Source: Serratia odorifera
Lineage (GTDB): Bacteria; Pseudomonadota; Gammaproteobacteria; Enterobacterales; Enterobacteriaceae
Direction: 5' to 3'
Length of the DNA stretch: 64,000 nucleotides
Assembly (NCBI RefSeq): GCF_900635445.1
Contig: NZ_LR134117.1
Location: 3,224,001-3,288,000, forward strand
Each line of letters opens with the position of its first letter. The stretch's first letter is position 1. Made by a program: the position numbers and the translations under genes. Below, one piece after another: positions 9,200 through 17,750 of this stretch. Under the pieces are notes generated by a model. It searched no databases, was not told where the DNA came from, and saw nothing but the letters and a program-made list of their open reading frames with translations.

Positions 9200-10537
9200 A
9201 TGAGTCATGCAAAAAGTATCAAGCTGGGTCTGATGTTGCACGGTGCCGGTGGGCACATGAATTCATGGCGTCATGAAAAGGCGCCTGCCGATGCCAGCGT
9301 CAACTTCCCGTATTTTCGCGATTTGGCGCTGCGCGCCGAAGCCGCCGGTTTTGACTTCCTGTTTGTCGCCGACGGCCTGCACATCAACGAAAAAGTCGCT
9401 GCCGCATTTTCTTAACCGCTTCGAACCGGTCGCGCTGCTGTCAGCGCTGGCCTCGGTGACCCACCGCATTGGTCTGGCCGGCACCATTTCGACTTCCTAC
9501 AGCGATCCGTTCACCGTCGCGCGTCAGTTGGCGACGATAGACAATATCAGCCAGGGGCGGGCAGGCTGGAACGTGGTCACCTCGCCCTTGGCCGGGTCGG
9601 CGAAGAATTTTGGCAAACAGCACCCCGAACACGCGCTACGCTACCAGATTGCCGAGGAGTACATCAGCGTGGTACAGGGGCTGTGGGATTCGTGGGAGGA
9701 CGATGCATTTGTACGTGACCGCGCCAGTGGCGTGTTCTTTGATGCGGCCAAACTGCATAAGCTGAATCATCAGGGGCAGTTTTTCTCGGTGGAAGGGCCG
9801 TTGAACATTCAGCGCTCGCCGCAGGGACAACCGGTGATTTTTCAGGCGGGGGCGTCGGATGCCGGTATCGCGCTGGCGGGCAAATCCGCCGATGCGGTGT
9901 TTACTAACGCCCGCACGCTGGCGGAAGCGCAGGAATATTCGGCGAAGTTGCAGGCGCAGGTCAGCAAAAATGGGCGTCATCCGGTGGGTATCTTCCCGGG
10001 CATCAGCCCGATCGTCGGCAAAACCATAGAGGAAGCTGAAGCCAAATATCGCTATTTACTGTCGTTGCTGTCGTTGGAGGACGCGTTGGCCTATCTTGGG
10101 CGTTTCTTTGAGCACCATGATTTCAGCCAGTACCCGCCGGACGGCCCGTTCCCCGAGCTGGGTGAACTGGGGCAGAACAGTTTCCGTTCCACCACCGACA
10201 GCATTAAAAAACGTGCGCGCGAGGAACAACTGACGCTGCGTGAAGTGGCCTATCAGACGACGCTGCCGCGCGGTGAATTCTTTGGCACGCCGGAGCAGGT
10301 TGCCGACCAGTTGATCCGCTGGGTAGAAGAGGGCGGCGCCAGCGGCTTTATCATCAGCGGCCCGGTGCTGCCTGAGGCGCTGGCGACATTACCCGGCTGG
10401 TGTTGCCGGTGCTGGCGGCACGCGGATACTGGCAGCCGTCGACGGCGACCACGCTAAGAGAGCGGCTGGACATTCCATTCAAAACCAGCCGTTATAGCGT
10501 GCCGGCAACGCGGCGCGACACGGTGAGCGAGCAGTAG
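9200..10537 (+). pseudogene. NtaA/SnaA/DszA-type flavin monooxygenase, two frameshifts
   Basis: The start [19 protein letters not shown] and segments [25 protein letters not shown] and [13 protein letters not shown] identify the nitrilotriacetate/pristinamycin/dibenzothiophene-sulfone monooxygenase family, FMNH2-dependent enzymes that need a partner reductase. The frame breaks twice. Removing one A near 9392-9396 restores [14 protein letters not shown]. Adding one base near 10385 restores a C-terminus ending at 10537. The repaired protein is 445 residues, normal for the family. With the neighbouring LLM, GNAT, M20 and ABC genes it resembles the Bacillus yt(m/n)-type sulfur salvage operons. 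Confidence 0.83.
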
Positions 10538-10619
10538 CGTCCAGCGTCATCATCATGACGTTCGCCGTTGCCCGCGTTTTGCCGCGATGCCGATTGAACT
10601 GAACCGGCGTCGGCAAATA

Positions 10620-10681
10620 AAAGCAAAAAGCCCGCTTAAGTTTCCTTAAGCGGGCTTCTCTAAAATGGCACCTCTGACTGG
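10620..10681. repeat. Left island-end direct repeat (tRNA-Asn 3' end plus terminator)
   Basis: This 62-bp stretch repeats 24393-24455 with only a few substitutions. It contains a perfect 12-bp terminator stem (10629-10656, loop TTTC) and TGGCACCTCTGACTGG, the complement of the tRNA-Asn 3' end with one change. The rest of the tRNA is absent. It is best read as the attL-like scar of site-specific integration at tRNA-Asn, and marks where the high-GC backbone gives way to the lower-GC defence island. Confidence 0.75.
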
Positions 10682-11327
10682 GATCGCCTTTGCCAGTAAC
10701 TGGCTAATATTCAAGCTAAACCTGAATCCACTTTCTGTCAAGACCACCAAAATGACCACCAATAGTAGCGGGTTACGTAAGGCTGGGTTGAGTGAACCTC
10801 GGATATGCTGATCGTTACTTTGGTGTTCCATGGATGGGGTGGATATGAAAGTTATCTATTCGCAGAACCGTATGGGTACAGCAATTGACGCACGTAATGC
10901 AGTAAATACTGGCCGGACTCTCCGCTTTTGAGTGAAGCCGCAGTTGTGGATTTTATTAAAGTGGCAAATGCGTAAAAAATAGATCAATGAATAGTATAGG
11001 TTTAGGCCCTATTGTGTAATATGTCCGCAACTATAGGTGTTTAGGTAAAGTACAGAATGAAGACGCTTAAAGCATCGTTGCTCAATGCTCTGCAACAGAT
11101 GAGGGAGGCCGTGGTGTGAGTCAAGAGGTATTTTATCTACCTTATTTCGATGGAACGCGACCTTAAAAGTCCTACCTCGAACAAGTTAGCCTACTATGCG
11201 ATTTGATGGAGATCCATCCGCTCACGCTGTTGGTTTATGCAGGTGTCGGACTACTTGAAGTCTCCAGCTTTTATAAATTGTTCGGTACTAGTTGGATATC
11301 CTCGTAGTGAACAAGGAGTGCAAAAGA
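10682..11327. other. Island left flank without a recognisable gene
   Basis: About 645 bases lie between the left repeat and the patatin gene. I see no convincing coding sequence, integrase relic or RNA gene. Base composition drops from the backbone here. The 3' part must contain the promoter of the patatin-CD-NTase-DAC operon; a good ribosome-binding site (AAGGAG, 11313-11318) precedes its first ATG. Confidence 0.5.
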
Positions 11328-12290
11328 ATGACTTACTCTGTTTCGCCGTCATCACTACTCACCGAGTACGGCAACGACAACATATGCCGTGTTCTCGCAC
11401 TTGATGGTGGCGGTGCAAAGGGCTTTTATACACTGGGTGTCCTCAAGGAAATTGAGGCTATGCTTGGGTGCCCATTATATAAGAGGTTTGATCTTGTATT
11501 TGGTACTAGCACCGGTGCGATTATTGCCGCGCTCATCGCTCTAGGATACGAAGTAGATCAAATACACGCACTGTACACCGAACATGTACCACGAGTTATG
11601 TCCAGCCGGTCGGCTGCGGCAAGAACAATGGCGCTCCAGGATTTGGCTAAGGAAGTTTTTCAAGACAAGACATTCGAAGATGTTCTGATGGGTATTGGCA
11701 TCGTCGCAACTCGATGGATGACCGAAAGACCAATGATCTTCAAAGGTAATATTGTGCAGGCCCATGGTCGCAAGGGAACCTTCAGTCCAGGATTCGGGGT
11801 CAGCATCGCTGATGCAGTGCAAGCGTCTTGCTCGGCTTATCCGTTCTTCGAAAGGAAAGTGATTGTTACCGCAGCAGGAGATAAGGTTGAGTTGATCGAT
11901 GGAGGTTACTGCGCAAACAACCCCACCTTGTTTGCAATCGCCGACGCCACTGTCGCTCTGAAAAAAGATCACAAGGATATCCGGGTTATAAATGTCGGTG
12001 TTGGTATCTATCCAGAACCTAAACCAGGTCTCCTTATGCGGATTGCTAAGAAATGGCTCGCAGTCCAGCTGCTTCAAAAAACTTTAGAGATCAATACACA
12101 ATCGATGGATCAACTACGCGACATTCTATTCAAAGATATTCCGACGATTCGGATCAGCGACACATTCGAACGGCCTGAGATGGCGACAGATTTACTTGAG
12201 TACAATTTAGATAAACTGAATACCCTTCGACAGCGTGGTAGGGAGTCTTTTGGAGCTCGTGAGGCACAATTAAGAGAGTTTCTGATATGA
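11328..12290 (+). CDS. Patatin-like phospholipase effector (CapV-like)
   Basis: A 320-residue patatin-family lipase with the oxyanion loop DGGGAKG (residues 26-32), the nucleophile elbow GTSTG (Ser61) and the second dyad residue in DGGY (Asp191), so the Ser-Asp dyad is intact. CapV-type patatins are cyclic-nucleotide-activated phospholipases that destroy the inner membrane during abortive infection. It is only distantly similar to the interrupted capV 3 kb downstream. It starts a three-gene operon and is followed by a CD-NTase, which presumably makes its activating signal. The ATG at 11328 has AAGGAG nine bases upstream. Codon usage and GC are lower than in the flanking chromosome, consistent with transfer. 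Confidence 0.87.
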   Translation: MTYSVSPSSLLTEYGNDNICRVLALDGGGAKGFYTLGVLKEIEAMLGCPLYKRFDLVFGTSTGAIIAALIALGYEVDQIHALYTEHVPRVMSSRSAAARTMALQDLAKEVFQDKTFEDVLMGIGIVATRWMTERPMIFKGNIVQAHGRKGTFSPGFGVSIADAVQASCSAYPFFERKVIVTAAGDKVELIDGGYCANNPTLFAIADATVALKKDHKDIRVINVGVGIYPEPKPGLLMRIAKKWLAVQLLQKTLEINTQSMDQLRDILFKDIPTIRISDTFERPEMATDLLEYNLDKLNTLRQRGRESFGAREAQLREFLI

Positions 12291-12305
12291 GTGAGGCGAA
12301 ATAAT

Positions 12306-13199
12306 ATGGGAATACCTGAATCACAGCTCGATACATGGTCCCACCAAGGATCTATTGCACAGTCTGCCTCGACTTATAGTATTATAAAGAATGCATTAGA
12401 GAGCGCAAACACTAAGTATCATGGAAAGAATTTTAAAGTATTCCTTCAGGGCTCCTATGGAAACGATACTAACATTTATGCTGAAAGTGACGTTGATGTA
12501 GTCATATGTCTTGATGATGTCTACTACAGTGACCTCACACAGTTATCACCAGAAGACAAAGAGGCGTATGACCGTGCATTTGTTCCTGCAACCTACTCGT
12601 ATACTCAATTTAAGCAAGATGTGCTTGAGGCTCTTACAGAGCGCTTCGGGTCTGATGTTAAGGTCGGAGATAAGGCCATAGTTGTAGCGGCAAATGGAAG
12701 TAGGCGCAAAGCTGACGTTATCGCATCAATGCAGTTTCGTCGTTATTGGAAATTCAAGGGGCATTACGACTCACAATACGATGAGGGCATCTGTTTCTTT
12801 AATGGCGCTGGTGAACGGATTGCCAATTACCCCAAGCAGCATTCAGAAAATCTCACCTTAAAACATCAGGCCAGTAATAAATGGCTAAAGCCCATGGTTC
12901 GCGTACTGAAGAACCTTCGAAGTAAACTCATTGCTGACGGAAAATTGAAGCCAGGACTTGCACCTTCCTATTACCTTGAAGGTCTACTCTACAACGTGCC
13001 AAATGAAAAGTTTGGCACCAGTTATGCTGATTGTTTTGTCAATGCCATTAATTGGATTCAGACAGAAGCAGATAAAGACAAGCTGCTATGCGCCAATGAA
13101 CAGTATTACTTGCTTTGGGAGGGGACACATACCTCATGGGAGAAAGCCGATGCGGAAGCGTTTATCGACGCTGCAATAAAAATGTGGAATGAATGGTGA
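12306..13199 (+). CDS. CD-NTase (cGAS/DncV-like nucleotidyltransferase)
   Basis: A 297-residue polymerase-beta-fold nucleotidyltransferase. The active site is visible as [18 protein letters not shown]: the GS motif at residues 49-50, metal-binding aspartates D62 and D64, and a third aspartate in RKADVIAS. The C-terminal half ([19 protein letters not shown] ... [12 protein letters not shown]) is the helical OAS1-like part. It is clearly different from the DncV-type enzyme in the same island and belongs to another CD-NTase clade, which I cannot fix by eye. It should make a cyclic di- or trinucleotide on infection. It lies 15 bases after the patatin; GAGG precedes the ATG. Confidence 0.88.
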   Translation: MGIPESQLDTWSHQGSIAQSASTYSIIKNALESANTKYHGKNFKVFLQGSYGNDTNIYAESDVDVVICLDDVYYSDLTQLSPEDKEAYDRAFVPATYSYTQFKQDVLEALTERFGSDVKVGDKAIVVAANGSRRKADVIASMQFRRYWKFKGHYDSQYDEGICFFNGAGERIANYPKQHSENLTLKHQASNKWLKPMVRVLKNLRSKLIADGKLKPGLAPSYYLEGLLYNVPNEKFGTSYADCFVNAINWIQTEADKDKLLCANEQYYLLWEGTHTSWEKADAEAFIDAAIKMWNEW

Positions 13200-13259
13200 A
13201 GTGAGTCGACAAAACTGCTGGTCTTAGGGCACGGCAAACAGCAAGCAGGAGAAATCGAG

Positions 13260-15005
13260 GTGGCAGGTAGCATCATCAACCTTTTTATGTGGGGATATCA
13301 GGACAGCTACAGAATTCACATCCAGATTCTGGCACGTAATATACTGAAAAAATTGGGTGCACCGGCTGATGCAGAAGTGCTACTTGTTGGTGCTCGCCGC
13401 CCTGGCAGTAAAAATGCGAATCCGATATGCGTAGAGCCAGAAGATGGTAAGTGGCATCTATCTTTGTTTGAAGGATTGCTGGATTCAGTTGAATCGATTT
13501 ACAAGAATCATCGGTTACAGAGTATGATTTTTGGTGATGGGCCAAGCATGCGCGACAAGCCAGAGTGGATACGTCGCGACTCAGTGCGAACATCGGTTAG
13601 TAAGGCACTCGAAGCTTTTGATACCGAGCATAACGTAACGTCATTTTGCGGAGAGTCTAGGCGAATAGACGACTATTATGTCACCCCAGTCATACAGATT
13701 CCAAACGACACTTTCGAGAAATTCCCTCCTTTGCTCTCCAAGTCTGTTGACGAAAGCCAACAAGGACATGGATTTCGCAGTCTGATACATGCAGCGATGT
13801 ATGCGGTTCTTCGTGAGGCTACCGAGGAATTGCATAACCCTGATCCAGGACGATTTATCCAAGGCAGTATGAGAGATGCCGAGGAAATAATACGGATTGC
13901 TGCAAAGGACTTTCTGCACACCGCAGGCCTCTCGATCGAACGAAGATACATTCATACTGATCTTTTCGATGCTTTGAACCTTGTCTCCTCTCTTATGTAC
14001 GAGGGGGCGAAAGGCATAGGTCAGCTCATTCTCGTCGATCCAGATAACGAGGCGGTTGAGTTCTTGGCGAAGTTTGTTGAGCCAGTTCCCTTTCGTGAGC
14101 CACGATGGGTTCGGAAAGTCTTGCAGATGGCGGCATCAGGTGTCGGCATTATCGCAAATAGTCAGTACATCTATGGACTTGGGAGACTGAAGGAGTCGCA
14201 CGATCCCAGGGCACAAGATGCGTTCACGGTAGATTTTATAGATCATTATCACTGGCAGTTGTACTGCGGTAACCAAGCACTGCTACTCAGTCAATATGCT
14301 GTGCCCAAACTTCCACAGGAGCCTTTTGACAAAGCTGCCTTCCTGGCAAATTACGCGAGACTATTTCCGTTGTCTTCACAAGATAGTGGATTGCACTTGT
14401 GGAACCTTCTGATGACCCAAACCAGTCAGGGGTATGGGAGCATGATTGTCGTTGCGGAAGATGCGGCCTGCGAGGCGAATCGACTTTGCAAGCAAGGTAC
14501 TAGAATCGTGCCAACTAGGCTCACTGAATCACTCCTTCGAAGTGTCAGCGGTATTGATGGCACAATACTGCTTGATCCTGCTGGTCTTTGCCATGCTATC
14601 GGGATTATTCTCGACGGTGAAGCGACCGATGAGTGTACGCCATCAAGGGGATCTCGGTATAATTCCGGAGTGCGTTACGTACAAACGAGCGGCACTCGAA
14701 GGCTTGCGATCGTCGTGTCGGATGATCGAACAGTCGATATCATTCCTCAAATCAAGCGACTGTGCAGTCGTTCAAAAATAGAACAATGTGTCGTAACACT
14801 GGAGGCGGCAACGCTCGACAACTATCATGATTCTCGGAATTGGTTAAACGACCATCGCTTCTATATCAACGCTGAGCAATGCGCTCGAATTAATGCCGTA
14901 CTCGACAAACTAGATGCCGTTCCAAAAGAAGTAGGTCTTATCTATTTTGAAACTGAGAGATTTGAAGTTGACCCAGAGATGGACGAAAGCTATCTCATAG
15001 ACTGA
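13260..15005 (+). CDS. Large protein with C-terminal divergent DisA_N (diadenylate-cyclase-like) domain
   Basis: A 581-residue protein with no signal peptide or membrane segments. Residues 1 to about 370 match nothing I know; the N-terminal part includes VLLVGARRPG. Residues about 390-510 look like a DisA_N/DAC domain: GYGSMIVVAEDA, then IDGTILLDPAGLCHAIGIIL in place of the canonical DGA strand, then SRYNSGVRYV in place of the RHR motif. DAC domains make c-di-AMP, and divergent ones occur in nucleotide-based conflict systems; whether this copy is catalytic or only binds nucleotide is unknown. The GTG start follows AGGAG with good spacing. It is the third gene of the patatin-CD-NTase operon, after a 60-base gap. 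Confidence 0.6.
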   Translation: MAGSIINLFMWGYQDSYRIHIQILARNILKKLGAPADAEVLLVGARRPGSKNANPICVEPEDGKWHLSLFEGLLDSVESIYKNHRLQSMIFGDGPSMRDKPEWIRRDSVRTSVSKALEAFDTEHNVTSFCGESRRIDDYYVTPVIQIPNDTFEKFPPLLSKSVDESQQGHGFRSLIHAAMYAVLREATEELHNPDPGRFIQGSMRDAEEIIRIAAKDFLHTAGLSIERRYIHTDLFDALNLVSSLMYEGAKGIGQLILVDPDNEAVEFLAKFVEPVPFREPRWVRKVLQMAASGVGIIANSQYIYGLGRLKESHDPRAQDAFTVDFIDHYHWQLYCGNQALLLSQYAVPKLPQEPFDKAAFLANYARLFPLSSQDSGLHLWNLLMTQTSQGYGSMIVVAEDAACEANRLCKQGTRIVPTRLTESLLRSVSGIDGTILLDPAGLCHAIGIILDGEATDECTPSRGSRYNSGVRYVQTSGTRRLAIVVSDDRTVDIIPQIKRLCSRSKIEQCVVTLEAATLDNYHDSRNWLNDHRFYINAEQCARINAVLDKLDAVPKEVGLIYFETERFEVDPEMDESYLID

Positions 15006-15427
15006 CCGAATACCGTTGCGTGATGTCAATATTAGGTACCTCGTGCCAATATCATGGCCTAACGTTTGTTGGTGTAAGTAGGGATGTTATCGTCGTTGGC
15101 CTTATGGTTAGGAATTATCTTGCCTGTGGGGGGCTTCACTTTAGGTCAGGCAGGCTTCAAGAGTTTGGTTCATCGGACACTGCCTGATAGTGCCAGTGGA
15201 TGTCACGTACCGCAAAGAGTCATCGAATGATTCTTCTTCGTTTCAAATGAAGACCTTCCTTTGATTGGATATAAAATGTAAAAATTCTAACTTTACAGGT
15301 TAAATCAGCATGTTTTATAGAATTAAAAGTGTTTTATACTAATTACAAAAACACTGATTATTTGTACATTGAAAAGAATAAAAACAGACATATCTTATAG
15401 CTATATTCTCTGGTTATGGGGTTTTCA
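15006..15427 (+). promoter_or_regulatory. Intergenic region with probable promoter of the type II CBASS operon
   Basis: The 420-base gap has no gene. Its last 150 bases are very AT-rich and contain TATACT at 15335-15340, a plausible -10 element, with a TGTTTT-like -35 at 15311-15316. This is the only space from which capV-dncV-cap2-cap3 could be transcribed. No CapH/CapP or other regulator gene accompanies the operon. Confidence 0.4.
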
Positions 15428-15628
15428 ATGTCTGAATTGCATGTAGTCAATGACCATGGAGTACGGCTACTCTGCCTAAATGGTGGTGGGGCCAGAGGGA
15501 TGTTTACAATCAGTGTGCTTGCTGAGATTGAGAGGATACTTGCCTCTAGGCATCCTGACCAAGAAATCAGAATTGGCGATTACTTTGACCTCATCGCTGG
15601 GACATCGATAGGTGGGATCTTGGCTCTC

Positions 15629-15663
15629 TGATCCTACCCACGTAATGTGGACACGGCCCTAAG
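15629..15663 (+). repeat. IS3-family terminal inverted repeat (end next to orfB)
   Basis: 35 bp; matches the reverse complement of 16841-16875 at 26 positions without gaps. GTGGACACG at positions 19-27 of the repeat is fully conserved in both ends. Confidence 0.85.
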
Positions 15664-16513
15664 CGAGGTTTTGGTTTTCAAACTGTTCCGGGCTAAGACC
15701 GCCACAGGCACTGTGACGACGCCAGCGATTGTAATCGCACTCGATATAATTAAACACTGTCGTTCGCATTATTTCCCGGCTGGCAAAGTCCTCCCCGTGG
15801 ATACATTCCACCTTCAGTGAGTGAAAGAAGCTTTCCGCACAGGCATTGTCGTAACAACAACCTTTAGCGCTCATACTGCCCTGCAGATTATGCCGTTTCA
15901 GTAAGCTCTGGTAATCCGTTGAACAGTACTGGCCACCTCGGTCTGTGTGCACGATGACATTTTCCGGGCGTTTACGCCGCCATAACGCCATCTGTAGTGC
16001 ATCGCAGGCAAGCTGTGCCGTCATCCGTGCGGACATCGACCAGCCAATGACTGACCGCGACCACAGGTCAATCACCACCGCTAGATACAGCCAGCCTTCA
16101 CCGGTGCGCAGATACGTGATGTCACCCACCCACTTTTGATTCGGGCCGCTGGCGTAAAAGTCCTGCTTCAACAGATTCTCGGATATTGGCAGACCATGCT
16201 CACGGTAACTGACCGGGCTGAACCGGCGCGAGGCTTTCGCCCGCAGCCCCTGACGACGCAGACTGGCGGCGATAGTCTTGATGTTGTACTCCGGCAGTTC
16301 ATCAGCAAGACGAGGCGCTCCATAACGCTGTTTTGCCTTGGCAAAGGTCTGTCGAACCGCATCATCGCAGACAAGTCGGAACTGTTGACGCCGGTTTATC
16401 TGGTGACGACGCTGACGCCAGGCATACCAGCCACTGCGGGCGACGTGCAGTACCCGGCACATGGCTTTGATACTGAACTCAGCCTGATGCTTTTCGATAA
16501 AGACATACTTCAT
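15659..16513 (-). CDS. IS3-family transposase OrfB (DDE integrase)
   Basis: 284 residues with the HTH_21 region ([10 protein letters not shown] ... [11 protein letters not shown]) and an rve integrase core. The catalytic triad is visible as D in [11 protein letters not shown] in [11 protein letters not shown] and E in [14 protein letters not shown]. The ending GGLSPEQFE is typical of the IS3 group. Its ATG overlaps the orfA stop (ATGA). In this family the active transposase is usually an OrfAB fusion made by -1 frameshifting; I do not see an unmistakable slippery heptamer. Confidence 0.94.
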   Translation of the reverse strand: MKYVFIEKHQAEFSIKAMCRVLHVARSGWYAWRQRRHQINRRQQFRLVCDDAVRQTFAKAKQRYGAPRLADELPEYNIKTIAASLRRQGLRAKASRRFSPVSYREHGLPISENLLKQDFYASGPNQKWVGDITYLRTGEGWLYLAVVIDLWSRSVIGWSMSARMTAQLACDALQMALWRRKRPENVIVHTDRGGQYCSTDYQSLLKRHNLQGSMSAKGCCYDNACAESFFHSLKVECIHGEDFASREIMRTTVFNYIECDYNRWRRHSACGGLSPEQFENQNLA

Positions 16514-16809
16514 TTCAGGCGCTTGGCGAAGTATGTCGCGGCCTTTTGGAGAATGGCCAGTTCCTCGTCCCGTTCAGCCAGTTGGCGTTTGAGGCGGGCA
16601 TTCTCAGCGGCGAGTTCGCCCTCACGTTCAGAGGACGTTGCCTGTTGCTGCCGCTTGCTACGCCAGGTGTAAATTTGCGACTCATAAAGGCTGAGTTCGC
16701 GGGCGGCTGCGGCCACACCAATACGTTCAGCCAGTTTCAGGGCTTCGTCGCGGAATTCAGGTGTATGTTGCTTGCGTGGCTTTTTAGTGGTTGATGCTGG
16801 TTTTGTCAT
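16510..16809 (-). CDS. IS3-family OrfA (helix-turn-helix transposase subunit)
   Basis: About 99 residues: basic N-terminus, HTH_Tnp_1 domain ([17 protein letters not shown] ... [13 protein letters not shown]) and a C-terminal leucine-zipper-like coiled coil ([19 protein letters not shown]). It binds the terminal repeats. ATG 16809 follows GAGGTG with good spacing; ATG 16818 is an alternative. Confidence 0.92.
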   Translation of the reverse strand: MTKPASTTKKPRKQHTPEFRDEALKLAERIGVAAAARELSLYESQIYTWRSKRQQQATSSEREGELAAENARLKRQLAERDEELAILQKAATYFAKRLK

Positions 16810-16840
16810 GTGAGTCACCTCTTGCTTGAGAGTTTACTCA

Positions 16841-16875
16841 CTTAGTCGCGTGTCCACTATTGCTGGGTAAGATCA
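16841..16875 (-). repeat. IS3-family terminal inverted repeat (end next to orfA)
   Basis: Partner of 15629-15663. The outermost bases read TGATCTTACCCA on the minus strand, followed outside by the target duplication CTC. Confidence 0.85.
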
Positions 16876-17750
16876 CTCGGCCTTGCTAAAGGCAAGAGTG
16901 CTCGCGAGTTGGAATGTGTTTTCTTAGATAAAGCGAATGATATTTTTCCACCAAGATGGTGGCCATTCAATCTCCTTAAATCACTTGTTTCTCCCATTTA
17001 TAGTAGTAAACCACTTCGACAAACAATTGAAACGATGATCGGTGGTGAGACTACCTTTAATGACTTGGTCCGGAGAGTAATGGTCCCGGCAGTCAATCTT
17101 TCAACAGGAAAACCTCAGTTCTTCAAGACACCACATAACCCAGATTTTACCCGCGACGGTGCACTTAAATTGATTGATGCCGCACTCGCAACCTCCGCTG
17201 CACCGACGTTCTTTGCACCACACCATTGTGAAGATCTTGGTTCTTATTTTGCTGATGGAGGTCTGGTCGCCAACAACCCCAGTTATATCGGATTTTTGGA
17301 AGTTTTCAGGGACATGAAGTCTGATTTTCCTGATGTTGCTCATAAAGACATACACATACTTAATATCGGTACTACCGGGGAAGAGTATTCACTTAGCCCA
17401 AGGCTGCTGAGCAAAAAATGGTGGAATGGCTACTGCCGACTTTGGGGCGTAGGTAAAAAACTGGTCCTTACAACCATGACGGCTAACCAACATCTCCATA
17501 AAAATATGCTCCTGCGCGAGCTTACGCTCCATGGTGCCTCCGATAACTACACCAGTCTGGATGAAGTGATCCCTAATGAAGCTGCCAGCGACATCACTCT
17601 GGATAATGCCACGAAGAGTTCCATTGAAAATCTGAGTGCAAGGGGAAGACAACTCGCTACTGTGCAGTTCGCTCAGAACCAGAAGCTTAAGAGCTTTTTC
17701 ACTACACCTGCAAAACCCTTTAAGCGCGCAATCGCGCAGGAGAAACTCTG

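Larger units (their letters stand above)
15629..16875 (-). mobile_element. IS3-family insertion sequence, 1,247 bp, inserted in capV
   Basis: The ends are imperfect inverted repeats of 35 bp that match at 26 positions and begin TGATC[C/T]TACCCA. The flanks carry a 3-bp target duplication CTC (15626-15628 and 16876-16878). Inside are two overlapping minus-strand genes, orfA (helix-turn-helix) and orfB (DDE integrase). All parts look intact, so the element may still be mobile. Precise removal with one copy of CTC would restore capV. Confidence 0.95.

Noticed and set aside
10664..10700. A second tRNA-Asn gene at the left repeat
   Set aside because: Only about 16 bases of the tRNA 3' end are present; the D and anticodon arms are absent.
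10682..11327. Integrase relic at the left island end
   Set aside because: No tyrosine-recombinase motif could be found on either strand in any frame.
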